From contig NZ_JACEFG010000003.1 of assembly GCF_013694105.1 (NCBI RefSeq), forward strand, positions 310,001 to 374,000: 64,000 bases of DNA, read 5' to 3'. Positions 16,628-26,160 of this stretch are shown here, piece by piece. Under the pieces are notes generated by a model. It saw only the letters and a program-made list of their open reading frames with translations. It had not been told where the DNA came from and searched no databases. Origin of the DNA: Halobacillus locisalis. Lineage in GTDB: Bacteria > Bacillota > Bacilli > Bacillales > Halobacillaceae. The translations under genes and the position numbers were made by a program. Positions within the stretch are counted from its first letter, which is position 1. Each line of letters begins with the position of its first letter.

Positions 16628-18975
16628 CAGGCGTGGATTTAGAATTCTTCCAGAAGCCTGCAGAGAATCTGTTGGTGATCCATTATAGTGACCAATATAC
16701 ATCTTCAGACAGATATGATGCGATTACGGTCACGGATAAATCCGAGCAATATAAGGTTGTCATCGAGGAATATCTCAAAGACTATGGGGTGCCAGTATCG
16801 GAAGGCAAAATAGATACAGCGATAAAGACCTTCAATGCCATCAATGGTGAATGGTTATTGAGAATCATCGGAAGCAAAGGCCAATTCGCCCGTGAGAAAG
16901 TAAGTATCGTAGCCGCTATGAAATATGCGGAGAGCTATTTCACTCATGAAAACATAACATGGGTACCGGTTTCTCTGGAAGAAATCTTACGTGTAGCTGG
17001 GGCTGTGAATCTTACAAAGGTAGAAGGTCTGTTCTCTGCGTCCAACCTGCAGTCAAGAGGTAAGCACAGCGATGACATACTCATGATCGGTATAGAAGAA
17101 GTAGGAGAGAAGCTGTTCTTGCATTTCTATCCGATTGAAGTGAAAATCGGTGGTCTTCAGACCCAAAAGGCACGTGTCCAAATCGATCAGACAGCGCGAC
17201 TATTCAACCAGCATCTTCGACATAACGGTGAAGATGAATTTAAGAAGAAATTCTATAGGAATTTCTTTGCTCAACTGCTCTTATCAAACGTGAAGAAATT
17301 ACATTCGAATGGACTTTGGGATGATGATACCTTCAACTATGTAGAAAATCTGAAATCCCGATTTTTGAATGATGGATTCGAAATAGGAGAACACCTGGAA
17401 CCACATATAGGAAAAGGGGCAGTACTGACCTTCAGAAAAGAGTACCCTTATCGTTCTTCCGTCAAAGATGGAGACTTATTGTTGCTGACTCTTCTGGAAG
17501 AAGATGCGTACCTTGGTATCACAACATCCAGCGAAGAAATTCGCAGGAAAATGGTAGAGGGACGACTTGATTTGATTCCGGAGAATTTACTATCCCACAG
17601 TTATTCGTCCGTCTTGGAAGAAGGGGCTTCAGAAAGCAAAGACGAGTCTGCAGAACTTCCATTCCCGCCTTCTGATGAAGACGAATCAGATGAAAGTGAA
17701 GAAGTGGTTGAAGATACACAAAATGATGAGTCAGAAAAGAAAGAGCCAGAAAACCGTGTCGGGGACGATGGTGAAGACCAAGCGATGGATGGGGAAGATG
17801 GGGCTGAACCTCCACTTGCACCTGCCCCTGATGATGTAGATGAAAAGGTGGATTTGGCAGATATCAGGGTCCCGATCGGAACAGTGAGAGGATCGAATGC
17901 AAACGTGTACTGGGAGTTCGGTGACAAAGGGTTAGCGAATAGGCATATGTTCACTGTCGGTCGTTCCGGTCAAGGTAAAACCTATTTCATACAATGCATG
18001 TTGATGGAGCTTTCAAAGAGAGGCCTATCAAGCATCATCATCGATTACACGGATGGGTATAAGAAGTCGCAGCTAGAGGATGAATTCAAAGATTATCTTG
18101 GTGATAGCCTAGAACAGTTCATAGTGAGAGCGCAAAAGTTCCCTGTGAATCCATTCAAAAGGAATATGAAGATGTTGGATGAAGATATCCATATACCTGA
18201 GGATGATTCTGATGTGGCAGAACGCATTAAGAATGTCATAAGTTCCATTTATGACTCTCTTGGAATACAACAACTGAATGCGATTTATCAAGCTGTAATC
18301 AAAGGTATGCAACTATATGATGAAGGAATGAGTCTCCCTAGATTAGGTGAGCTCTTGGATGAAGACGGATCGGGTCCAGCCAAAACTGCTCTTTCACAAA
18401 TGAACCTTCTCATCGATAAAAATCCTTTCGATTACCAAGAAGAATTCGATTGGTCGTTTCTCGACAAAGAGAAAGGCAAGGTCTTCATCATTCAATTGAC
18501 GGGTTATTCACCTGACGTTCAGAATATGATAACGGAATTCATCTTATGGGATTTATGGTATTATAAGCTTCAACATGGAAGTAAGAATAAACCATTCCCA
18601 ATCGTATTGGATGAGATGCAACGTCTGGATATGAGTGGGGATTCACCAACCTCCAAGATTCTGACTGAAGGACGTAAGTTCGGTTGGTCTGGATGGTTTG
18701 CGACTCAATTCATGAAAGGCTTTGCCAGCGATCATTTGAGCCGATTGCAGAATGCGACTCAGAAGATCTACTTCAACCCTACGGAGAATGAGGTTTCCAA
18801 TATCGCTTCATCCTTCGCTCACGACACTCCTAGTCGTAAGCAATGGGAAGAGAAGCTTATGAACCTCAGCAAAGGTCAATGCATCGTGCATGGTCCGGCA
18901 AAAGGAAAAGATGGTGAGCTAAGAGGATCTATTCCTGTTGTAGTGGATATCACGTCTTTAGGTGAAAGGTTATAA
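16612..18975 (+). CDS. dptH: DptH C-terminal part with HerA/FtsK-type ATPase (5' end displaced by inversion)
   Basis: 787 aa from GTG 16612, a start that exists only because of the inversion; the true N-terminal 100 residues lie inverted at 16316-16622. Restored, the protein would be about 880 aa. Residues about 345-420 are an acidic low-complexity linker. The ATPase follows, with Walker A VGRSGQGKTYF (about 449-459), Walker B IVLDEMQRL (about 662) and GRKFGWSGWFATQF typical of HerA/FtsK-like motors. DptH is the large ATPase of the DptFGH restriction complex. Whether this fragment is translated is unclear, because no good ribosome binding site precedes it. Confidence 0.75.
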   Translation: MTFIDPGVDLEFFQKPAENLLVIHYSDQYTSSDRYDAITVTDKSEQYKVVIEEYLKDYGVPVSEGKIDTAIKTFNAINGEWLLRIIGSKGQFAREKVSIVAAMKYAESYFTHENITWVPVSLEEILRVAGAVNLTKVEGLFSASNLQSRGKHSDDILMIGIEEVGEKLFLHFYPIEVKIGGLQTQKARVQIDQTARLFNQHLRHNGEDEFKKKFYRNFFAQLLLSNVKKLHSNGLWDDDTFNYVENLKSRFLNDGFEIGEHLEPHIGKGAVLTFRKEYPYRSSVKDGDLLLLTLLEEDAYLGITTSSEEIRRKMVEGRLDLIPENLLSHSYSSVLEEGASESKDESAELPFPPSDEDESDESEEVVEDTQNDESEKKEPENRVGDDGEDQAMDGEDGAEPPLAPAPDDVDEKVDLADIRVPIGTVRGSNANVYWEFGDKGLANRHMFTVGRSGQGKTYFIQCMLMELSKRGLSSIIIDYTDGYKKSQLEDEFKDYLGDSLEQFIVRAQKFPVNPFKRNMKMLDEDIHIPEDDSDVAERIKNVISSIYDSLGIQQLNAIYQAVIKGMQLYDEGMSLPRLGELLDEDGSGPAKTALSQMNLLIDKNPFDYQEEFDWSFLDKEKGKVFIIQLTGYSPDVQNMITEFILWDLWYYKLQHGSKNKPFPIVLDEMQRLDMSGDSPTSKILTEGRKFGWSGWFATQFMKGFASDHLSRLQNATQKIYFNPTENEVSNIASSFAHDTPSRKQWEEKLMNLSKGQCIVHGPAKGKDGELRGSIPVVVDITSLGERL

Positions 18976-19000
18976 ATTAATGAGTTAATAAGTATTTGAG

Positions 19001-19036
19001 AGAGCCAGGTTTGATGTATTTGAACCTGGCTCTTTT
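19001..19036 (+). terminator. Terminator of the dpt operon
   Basis: AGAGCCAGGTT pairs with AACCTGGCTCT, followed by TTTT. Confidence 0.9.
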
Positions 19037-19069
19037 CTGTTGTGAAGTTATGTAATCAGTCTAAATACA

Positions 19070-19101
19070 AAGTGCCAGGCTATCGTCAGCCTGGCATTTT
19101 G
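19070..19101. terminator. Terminator for the convergent HNH endonuclease gene
   Basis: TGCCAGGCT pairs with AGCCTGGCA, with T/A-rich flanks on both sides, just after the stop of the minus-strand gene. Confidence 0.85.
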
Positions 19102-19103
19102 TA

Positions 19104-19964
19104 TTATTCATAATATTCCTTATAAACCTCTTTCACATGCCAGTCCGTAAACTCTCTACTTGGCAAATAAAGATGCGAAGATGGAGTCCGAATGTTTTTT
19201 TGATGAAAGTCTATAACCATTTCCTTAAACATACCACTTCCTGTTGCCAGTTGACTTATCTCAATTTTCCTATCAGGTCTCACCGTGAAAATTCCTTTAT
19301 CAAAAAGCTTATGATGCAAAGAGCACAGTGCAAGGCCATTTTCTTCGGTATCTGGGCCGTAAGCTTGGTGCCATTTAATGTGAGCGGCTTCCACTCCCAC
19401 TACTGAATCATTCACTTTCGCTTGAAAACCACAAACAGCACATCGTTCCTCATAAGCTTCAAGAACCTTTCTCCTAAAGACTGAGTCCCTCTTTCGATAT
19501 GTTCTAACACCAATATCTAGCCCTACTTTTGCCAACAACTCATCATGATAAGTTTCAGGAAAGTTTCTTTCTAATATTGCCCCTGCTACCTCTTGTATTA
19601 TGGAAGGATTAGTCTCAAACAGATGAACGACTTGATTTGTGAATCCGCCATGAACATCTAATTCTCTAAGTAATTTTCTGCTAATTTTCCTGTGATCGAT
19701 ATCTGGTGTGACTCTCCACAGACCATCATTTTTCAATCGAACAAAGGGGTCTTCAGTCGTAACATCGTTTTTGACAGGTGGTCCATATTCTAGCAGTAAT
19801 TCTCTTAATTTAGGATGCGTACTCTCATAGGGGATTAGTTTATGACCTTTTATGAATTGCCCAAGTGCATAGAGAAGAAGTAATGGCTTATTCGGTGCAC
19901 GTACATCAAAGCGTTTGGCCACTTTTAAATTTGTTATGATTTGAATGAGATTTTCTTTTTGAAT
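19104..19964 (-). CDS. Phosphorothioated-DNA-binding HNH restriction endonuclease (SBD-HNH, McrA type)
   Basis: About 286 aa. The N-terminal sulfur-binding domain is recognisable by RAPNKPLLLLYALGQF, LRELLLEYGPP and FVRLKNDGLW. The C-terminal HNH domain has CAVCGF, EAAHIKWHQAYGPD, NGLALCSLHHKLFD, with two Cys pairs for zinc. It should bind and cut phosphorothioate-modified DNA (type IV). A GTG at 19922 has no ribosome binding site and would cut off conserved residues. AAGGAGG sits eight bases before an in-frame ATT at 19964, giving IQKENLIQIITNLKVAKRF, so I prefer that rare start. It is incompatible with a working Dnd system in the same cell. Confidence 0.85.
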   Translation of the reverse strand: MQKENLIQIITNLKVAKRFDVRAPNKPLLLLYALGQFIKGHKLIPYESTHPKLRELLLEYGPPVKNDVTTEDPFVRLKNDGLWRVTPDIDHRKISRKLLRELDVHGGFTNQVVHLFETNPSIIQEVAGAILERNFPETYHDELLAKVGLDIGVRTYRKRDSVFRRKVLEAYEERCAVCGFQAKVNDSVVGVEAAHIKWHQAYGPDTEENGLALCSLHHKLFDKGIFTVRPDRKIEISQLATGSGMFKEMVIDFHQKNIRTPSSHLYLPSREFTDWHVKEVYKEYYE

Positions 19965-20199
19965 TAGATACTCCTCCTTCGGCTGATTGCTATTACTTCA
20001 GAGATGATTGTATTACATAAATAGGTAATAATGGTAAAATAGTATTTAGTAGGTTGATATGATGATTTTACCACAATGTAACATTTATTCTTAATCCTCA
20101 AAATAACATATATTAGTTTATATATAGGTTAAATAAACTAAGAAATTTGGCGTTCCTTAACATCAAATTTCTTGAATTCAAAAGTACAGGAGGAGAATT

Positions 20200-21876
20200 A
20201 TGTCCTACAGAAACGTATATGAAGTAGAAATCAAGCACGATGGCCTTAATAAATATAGGGTTATTCGTGGTGCAGAGCGACATGTTGTTGAACAAAAAGC
20301 ACAAGCGCAACTGAATCAATGGAATGAAATGTGGAGGAAGAAAGTAGATGCCGAAGAAAAAAGAATAGCTAGAGAAAGAAAAGCACAGGAAAAAGAAGAA
20401 AAGAAATCCTATGCACTGTACCAGACAGAAGAAGCTGAACAAGAGCTTAAAAATATCGAAAGTACGTTAATACATACTTTGGGCGTGGATGATGCTATTG
20501 ACTGGGAAAATTTAAAGGACACTAGGGAATTCGACAAACCCCAGCCGACACCACCTGAAGATGTTTCCTGCCCACCTGAACCTAATATGGAGGATAAAGT
20601 TTATCAACCCCAGTTAAACATACTAGATAAAATGATTTCTTCTCGGAAGGAAAAAAAAGAAAAACAAATGGAAGAAAAATTTAATGAAGAACACATGAAA
20701 TGGGAAGAAAAGAAAGAAGAAATCATTGAGCAAAATAAGTTGAAAGATGAACAATACCAAGAAGAAATGAAAAAATGGGAGGAAGAGAAAAAGGAGTTTG
20801 AACTATATCAGAAAGAAACCAACGAAGCTATTGAACAACAAAGGAAGAATTACTTACTTAAAGATCCTGTGGCAGTAATTGACTACTGCGATATGGTATT
20901 GTCGAACTCCGAATATCCAGACGAATTTCCTCAAGAGTTTGATATTGATTACAATCCCGAGACAAAGATATTGATTGTGGACTATTCACTTCCTTCTCCT
21001 GGAGATGTACCCACGTTAAAAGAAGTTAAGTATGTTCAATCCAGAGATGAACTGAAAGATGTGCACTTATCAGCTACTGCAGAGAGAAAGATGTATGATA
21101 CTTTGCTATATAACATTACCCTTCGCTCTATGCATGAACTTTTTGAGGCAGATACTATTGGTGCCTTAGAAGCTATTGTTTTCAATGGATGGGTCAATTC
21201 AATTGATAAAGCGACTGGCAAAGAAGTTAACGCGTGCATTTTGTCTGTGCAAGCTGGAAAAGAAGAGTTTGAAGAAATTAATCTTGGCCAAGTCGATCCT
21301 AAGCTTTGCTTTAAGAATCTAAAAGGCATAGGAAGTAGCAAACTTCATAGTTTATCTCCTGTAGCACCAATCATTAAGATAGATAGAGATGATCCAAGAT
21401 TTGTATCATCTTATGCTGTAGCGGAGACTATCGATGAAAGTATGAACATCGCTGCAATGGATTGGCAGGACTTCGAGAACCTTATACGTGAACTTTTTGA
21501 AAGAGAGTTCAATCAAGGTGGGGGCGAAGTTAAGATAACTAGAGCAAGTAGAGACGGAGGTGTAGACGCGGTTGCATTTGATCCTGACCCCTTAAGAGGA
21601 GGAAAAATGGTCATTCAAGCAAAACGGTACACCAATGTGGTCGGGGTGTCTGCTGTTCGTGACTTATATGGCACGGTAATGAATGAAGGTGCAACAAAAG
21701 GAATATTGGTATCCACAGCTGATTATGGTCCTGATGCTTATTCATTTGCCAAAGACAAACCCTTAACTTTGTTAAATGGTAATAATCTGCTTCATCTTCT
21801 CCAGAGACATGGTCACAAAGCAAAAATTGACTTGAAAGAGGCAAAAATAGAACTAAAAGAAAAAGAGTCTAAATAA
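20200..21876 (+). CDS. Mrr-like restriction endonuclease with long coiled-coil N-terminus
   Basis: A 558-aa protein. Residues about 30-240 are Lys/Glu-rich and predicted coiled coil, with a Pro-rich break near 105-125. Residues about 410-545 form an Mrr_cat PD-(D/E)xK nuclease domain: DWQDFENLIRELFE, GGVDAV with the acidic residue near 457, then VIQAKRY near 472-477 and GILVSTADYG. It is likely a type IV enzyme cutting modified or invading DNA. AGGAGGAG precedes the ATG. It closes the defence island and has no partner gene. Confidence 0.85.
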   Translation: MSYRNVYEVEIKHDGLNKYRVIRGAERHVVEQKAQAQLNQWNEMWRKKVDAEEKRIARERKAQEKEEKKSYALYQTEEAEQELKNIESTLIHTLGVDDAIDWENLKDTREFDKPQPTPPEDVSCPPEPNMEDKVYQPQLNILDKMISSRKEKKEKQMEEKFNEEHMKWEEKKEEIIEQNKLKDEQYQEEMKKWEEEKKEFELYQKETNEAIEQQRKNYLLKDPVAVIDYCDMVLSNSEYPDEFPQEFDIDYNPETKILIVDYSLPSPGDVPTLKEVKYVQSRDELKDVHLSATAERKMYDTLLYNITLRSMHELFEADTIGALEAIVFNGWVNSIDKATGKEVNACILSVQAGKEEFEEINLGQVDPKLCFKNLKGIGSSKLHSLSPVAPIIKIDRDDPRFVSSYAVAETIDESMNIAAMDWQDFENLIRELFEREFNQGGGEVKITRASRDGGVDAVAFDPDPLRGGKMVIQAKRYTNVVGVSAVRDLYGTVMNEGATKGILVSTADYGPDAYSFAKDKPLTLLNGNNLLHLLQRHGHKAKIDLKEAKIELKEKESK

Positions 21877-22055
21877 TTCATGAGCGCTACAGGTTTATTG
21901 AACCACAACATAAATGAGAGAACCTATAACCTCAAGGCGGTGCTAAAGGTTTTATAAGGGCATTCGGCTTCAATGACGGATGAAAAGAGAAAGGATGTCA
22001 ACGTATTTTCAAGAACTTTTATGCGCGCTTCTACTTGATTCTACTCTTGTACTAT

Positions 22056-22535
22056 ATGAAAATGTGCCTGTTGTTCAAACGGAAAGAAGAAATATCCCAC
22101 CAGATGAAGCGGGTGGAACAGTCGCTTTTGGATGCGGGCACCATGACCCCGGATTACGAAGAAGGCGACGTGCAGCCTGGAAGCAAGATGGGCAAACGTC
22201 TGCGTGATGCATTTGTAGCGAATCGATCTCAAGGAGGGAATGAAGGCTTCTACCAACATGTAGCGAGATCGCTTGTTGAGGAGAATGGTGGGGTGTACGC
22301 GAAGATTTCGCTGTTCTTTGTGGTTGCCTTTGCTTTTCTTTGGGGCGGAATCCGCTTGTACGTAGCGTACTTTGAGTCTATTTCCGGCATCCTTGCGATC
22401 TTGGTGTTCCTCGGGCTCTTTGCGGCGCCGATTCTCGGTTTCTTTTCGGGGATGGTCGTTCCTGGATGGAAGAAATATGTGTTGATGCTGGTGAATGTCG
22501 CACTTCTGATTTTCATGAATTACAGTCTCGTCTAG
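22056..22535 (+). CDS. Two-helix membrane protein, unknown function
   Basis: About 159 aa from ATG 22056. TTG 22035 is possible, and no clear ribosome binding site is seen. A charged N-terminal half (KRKEEISHQMKRVEQSLLDAG, broken here for length) is followed by membrane helices near residues 85-105, 110-130 and 135-155. A degraded relative lies at 29800-30345, where the similarity even includes 40 bases upstream of the start, so the gene was duplicated as a DNA segment. Confidence 0.6.
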   Translation: MKMCLLFKRKEEISHQMKRVEQSLLDAGTMTPDYEEGDVQPGSKMGKRLRDAFVANRSQGGNEGFYQHVARSLVEENGGVYAKISLFFVVAFAFLWGGIRLYVAYFESISGILAILVFLGLFAAPILGFFSGMVVPGWKKYVLMLVNVALLIFMNYSLV

Positions 22536-22653
22536 TTCGGACATACTGCTTCCGGTGCTGATATTACTGAATAGGCTGAAACAAGGTTGAGGTTCAGGTG
22601 ATTTTTCAAAAGACTTAAATGGACTCTTTGAATAACGGAAGGAAGGATTGCAT

Positions 22654-22848
22654 ATGTCACACCAAAAAAGGAAAGCACGGAGACTGAGGATGGCAACAAC
22701 CCTTCTATTGGGTGTGGCCGTCATCCTGCACTTTGTCGGTTTGAGGGCAACTCTTGCATTTTTCATTGTCATGTTGTCTGTCACCCTGGTGTCTACGTAT
22801 TGGGCTTATTTGGAGTATAAAATAATGAAACAGAACGTTAGCGATTGA
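22654..22848 (+). CDS. Small two-helix membrane protein
   Basis: 64 aa from ATG 22654, with GGAAGGAAGGA just upstream. The basic N-terminus (SHQKRKARRLR) is followed by two hydrophobic segments around 14-32 and 35-55. Function unknown. It could be a small accessory to the preceding membrane protein, from which it is separated by about 120 bases. Confidence 0.6.
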   Translation: MSHQKRKARRLRMATTLLLGVAVILHFVGLRATLAFFIVMLSVTLVSTYWAYLEYKIMKQNVSD

Positions 22849-23030
22849 TGGACGACCAGAGAGAAACGGAATGTACTTAAGTGAGGCGGACAGGTGAATT
22901 CCTGTTCGTCTCTATTTTGTATGGACTAAAAGACTTAACCTTGTATTTTAATGGAATAAGTGGTTCAAATCGCCAAAACCATCATGTAAAATGAAAACGT
23001 ATACATCATTACATCTAAGGAGAGATGAAA

Positions 23031-25562
23031 ATGGGGAAAAGAAATCATTGGAAGTGGACGACGGCTGCCATCGCACTCGGCATGACGGTATCGAGCGTAG
23101 CGCCATCTGCGACATTCGCAGCTGAAGAGGACAAGGATGTCGTCAATCTGCAGTTGATGGAGACGACGGACATACATAGCCATGTGATGAACTATGATTA
23201 TTTCAGTGACCAGAGTGATGAGACGGTCGGACTCGTGAAAGTGGCGACGTTGATCAATGAAGCGAGGAAGAATGCGAAGAACTCGATGCTGTTCGACAAC
23301 GGGGATTTGATCCAAGGGAACCCGATGGCGGATTACATCGTGAACGAGGAAGTACTGGATGAGGACGGGAATGTACACCCGGTCTATAAAGCGATGAATC
23401 TACTAGACTATGATGTGGGGAACTACGGGAACCATGAATTCAACTACGGTCTGACTTTTCTTAAAAAAGCCGTGGAAGGTGCGGACTTCCCCTATGTGAA
23501 TGCGAACGTCTATAAAGCGGATGAGGATGATGATCCGACGAATAATGAGAATTATTTCGACCCGTATGTGATCGTGGACAAAGAAGTGACGGATGAAGAC
23601 GGCGACACGCACACGATCAAGGTCGGTGTGATCGGATTCGTTCCTCCTCAGATCATGACGTGGGACAAGGACAACCTGGAAGGCAAAGTCGAGACGCGTG
23701 ACTTGAAAGCGACAGCTGAGAAGTTCGTGCCGCAGATGAAGGAAGAAGGAGCGGACGTCGTGGTCGGTATCGCCCACTCGGGACTCGGTTCGAAGGAGGA
23801 ATACGTGGACGGGGCTGAAAACGCGACGTATCAGCTGTCGACAGTAGATGGCTTCGATGCGCTGCTATTCGGTCACTCGCACCAGACCTTCCCGAGCTCG
23901 GATTATGCGGAGCTCGACGGCAAATACAACATCAATCTCGACCAGGGAACGATCAACGGCGTCGCAACGACGCAGGCCGGTTTCTGGGGCTCTGATCTCG
24001 GTATGATCGATCTTCAGCTTGAAAAAGTCGACGGGGAGTGGACGGTGACGAATGGGCAAGCCTCCACGAAGCCGATCTATGATCATGAGAACGGGGAAGC
24101 TTTAGTGGACGCCGATCAGGACGTCCTTGATGCCGTCAAAGACGACCACGAAGGAACACAGGATTATGTGGCGACTCCAGTAGGAGAAACGGAAGTACCA
24201 CTGTACAGTTATTTTGCCCAAGTCCAAGATGATCCGACGGTCCAAATCGTCAACGATGCACAGAAGCAGTATGTCGAGAAATACATCCAAGGCACGGAGC
24301 TGGATGGTCTACCTGTCCTATCCGCTGCCGCGCCGTTCAAAGCGGGGCGTGATGGGGTGAGCGACTTTACGGATATCCCGGCAGGCGGCTTGGCAATCAA
24401 AGATACGACGTCGCTGTACAAATATCCGAACACGTTGAAAGCTGTGAAAATCAACGGGGCTCAAGTGATCGAATGGCTGGAGTGGAGCGCAGGCCAGTTC
24501 AATCAAGTGGACCCTAGCTTGGATGAGGAGCAGGAGCTTGTGAACCCTGAATTCCGCAGCTACAACTTCGATGTGATTGACGGTTTGACGTATCAAATTG
24601 ATGTCACGGAAGCGCCGCGTTACAACAATGATGGGGAGAAAATCAACGACAGTAGCCGAATTGAGAACGTCATGTTCCAAGGGGAGCCGATCGATCCGGA
24701 GCAGGAATTCCTCGTTGCGACCAACAACTACCGTGCGACGTCGAAGTTCGCGAATCCAGATGGGGATAATGTCGTCATCGATTCTCCGGACGAGAACCGT
24801 CAAGTGCTCGTCAATTACATTCAGGACAGCGACTCCATCAATCCGCAAGCGAACGGAAACTGGTCGTTTGCACCGGTGGAAGGAGACGCGACACTGACGT
24901 TCGTTTCTTCGCCGAAAGCGCAGAAATATGCGGAAGACAATGATCGTGTCGATTATCTGGCTACACGTGATGATGGTTTTGCCGTGTACTCGATGGATCT
25001 GAACAGTGATGACGGGGAAGAGATTGTCTTTGATGATGTGGCGAAAGGCGAGGATGGTCATTGGGCAGCATCGTACATTTATGATCTGGTCGAGGATGAA
25101 ATCATCTTCGGTTATGGAAATGGAAACTTCGGTCCTGAAGATCCTGTGACGCGTGGACAATTCACAGAATTGATTGTTCGGATGCTCGGCCTTGAGAACG
25201 AAGAAGAGGTACCGTTCCAAGATGTCTCAGCCCGATCTGCTGATGCGATTGCCGCTGCTTATGAGCATGGCATCATCCATGGATATTCAGAGACCTCATT
25301 CAAACCAGGGAAGCTGATTACGCGAGAGCAGATGGCGCATATTCTTCTGAATGCGTACAATGTGAAAAACGATACAGATTTCGAAGCTACGACGGATGTG
25401 GAATATGAAGATGAGGCTGAAATCAGTAAGTTGTTCATGGCTGATGTAGATGCCGCCCACGAATTAGGGCTGATGGTCGGCTATCATGACAAGTTCGATC
25501 CAAAGGCAAGTGCCGACAGGGGAGAGGCAGCGAAAGTGTTGTATATGTTGAAACAGAAGTAA
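23031..25562 (+). CDS. Cell-surface 2',3'-cyclic-nucleotide phosphodiesterase/5'-nucleotidase with SLH repeats
   Basis: About 843 aa from ATG 23031 (AAGGAGAG eight bases upstream; ATG 23025 is too close to it). A signal peptide ends near TFAA. The metallophosphatase domain follows, with METTDIHSHVMNYDYF, FDNGDLIQGNP, GNHEFNYG and FGHSHQTFP supplying the two-metal ligands. The 5'-nucleotidase C-terminal domain covers about 380-620. Three SLH-type repeats (about 665-840: FGYGNGNFGPEDPVTR, HGYSETSFKPGKLITR, VGYHDKFDPKASADR) anchor it to the cell wall. It would recover phosphate and nucleosides outside the cell. A second copy of its tail is at 26161-26271. Confidence 0.9.
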   Translation: MGKRNHWKWTTAAIALGMTVSSVAPSATFAAEEDKDVVNLQLMETTDIHSHVMNYDYFSDQSDETVGLVKVATLINEARKNAKNSMLFDNGDLIQGNPMADYIVNEEVLDEDGNVHPVYKAMNLLDYDVGNYGNHEFNYGLTFLKKAVEGADFPYVNANVYKADEDDDPTNNENYFDPYVIVDKEVTDEDGDTHTIKVGVIGFVPPQIMTWDKDNLEGKVETRDLKATAEKFVPQMKEEGADVVVGIAHSGLGSKEEYVDGAENATYQLSTVDGFDALLFGHSHQTFPSSDYAELDGKYNINLDQGTINGVATTQAGFWGSDLGMIDLQLEKVDGEWTVTNGQASTKPIYDHENGEALVDADQDVLDAVKDDHEGTQDYVATPVGETEVPLYSYFAQVQDDPTVQIVNDAQKQYVEKYIQGTELDGLPVLSAAAPFKAGRDGVSDFTDIPAGGLAIKDTTSLYKYPNTLKAVKINGAQVIEWLEWSAGQFNQVDPSLDEEQELVNPEFRSYNFDVIDGLTYQIDVTEAPRYNNDGEKINDSSRIENVMFQGEPIDPEQEFLVATNNYRATSKFANPDGDNVVIDSPDENRQVLVNYIQDSDSINPQANGNWSFAPVEGDATLTFVSSPKAQKYAEDNDRVDYLATRDDGFAVYSMDLNSDDGEEIVFDDVAKGEDGHWAASYIYDLVEDEIIFGYGNGNFGPEDPVTRGQFTELIVRMLGLENEEEVPFQDVSARSADAIAAAYEHGIIHGYSETSFKPGKLITREQMAHILLNAYNVKNDTDFEATTDVEYEDEAEISKLFMADVDAAHELGLMVGYHDKFDPKASADRGEAAKVLYMLKQK

Positions 25563-25569
25563 GGATGAT

Positions 25570-25606
25570 GAGGGTGTGCTTCCTATGGGGTGCATCCTTT
25601 TTTCTT
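25570..25606 (+). terminator. Terminator after the SLH nucleotidase
   Basis: The segment GATGAGGGTGTGCTTCCTAT-GGGGTGCATCC ends in TTTTTT. The same segment recurs after the duplicated SLH tail (about 26276-26312) and at 48194-48232. Confidence 0.6.
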
Positions 25607-25638
25607 TTGTCGAAGCTCGTTTGTGGCTTTTATAAAAA

Positions 25639-25674
25639 GGGGCAGGATAGTGGGAGACTGAGATTCGAGAGATT
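25639..25674 (-). repeat. Array element, right-arm copy (reverse)
   Basis: GGGGCAGGATAGTGGGAGAC then TGAGATTCGAGAGAT matches the right half of the full element at 30538-30595. This is the leftmost copy I can see. A weaker one lies at 26371-26400. Confidence 0.55.
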
Positions 25675-25851
25675 TCTTTTAAGACGTAGAAGGAATCTTA
25701 TACGTCCCAAGTGAAATTTTCTTCAAGGTAATCATATATTTTAAAAAGCGTATAATAAGTTTGCATAAGTCAAGTAAGGGAAAATTAATCAAAGGAATAA
25801 TTTTCCAGATGAAAAGAATTCAGTCTTACATCTATTTGGGGAGGTGGTATT

Positions 25852-25971
25852 ATGGGAGCTGCATTAATCGTAGTTATCATCTTTCTCGTGATTGGAGTAG
25901 TTCGTGTGCTTCTTGGAATCCCCTCTGCTCGTAGTAAGTCTGAACGATTCGATGAAAGAGATTACTCATGA
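25852..25971 (+). CDS. Very small membrane protein (39 aa)
   Basis: ATG 25852 is preceded by GGGGAGGTGG at good distance. The product is one membrane helix (AALIVVIIFLVIGVVRVLL) with a polar tail ending SERFDERDYS. Codon spacing and ribosome binding site argue it is real although short. Function unknown. Confidence 0.6.
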   Translation: MGAALIVVIIFLVIGVVRVLLGIPSARSKSERFDERDYS

Positions 25972-26021
25972 TTTGGTTATCTCACTCTACTGTATATATC
26001 TTTCAGGATGAAAAAGGTTTG

Positions 26022-26157
26022 TAAAAGTCAGCATTCATTGCTGGCTTTTTCTTTTGGATCAAGGTGGTGACCTTGATGTGAGTGTGAAGCATCCAAAAAG
26101 AGTGCCTGCCCCCCATTGCTTTACCACTGTAAAAGGCTGGGGGTCAGGCACTTTTAT
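26022..26157 (+). repeat. GTCAGCAT terminator repeat plus AGTGCCTG hairpin
   Basis: AAGTCAGCATTCATTGCTGG then CTTTTT is a terminator. It is followed by GTGGTGA-N-TTGATGTGAGTGT-AGCATCC, which recurs at 32615-32697 and 33582-33660. A second hairpin at 26101-26155 pairs AGTGCCTGCCCCCCA with TGGGGGTCAGGCACT and ends in TTTT. Confidence 0.7.
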
Positions 26158-26160
26158 TAA

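Noticed and set aside
20100-20442. Minus-strand Phe/Ser-rich ORF opposite the Mrr-like gene
   Set aside because: It mirrors the Lys/Glu-rich coiled coil; no ribosome binding site.
24318-25220. 300-aa minus-strand ORF opposite the SLH nucleotidase
   Set aside because: It is a shadow frame; the + strand product has intact catalytic and SLH motifs.
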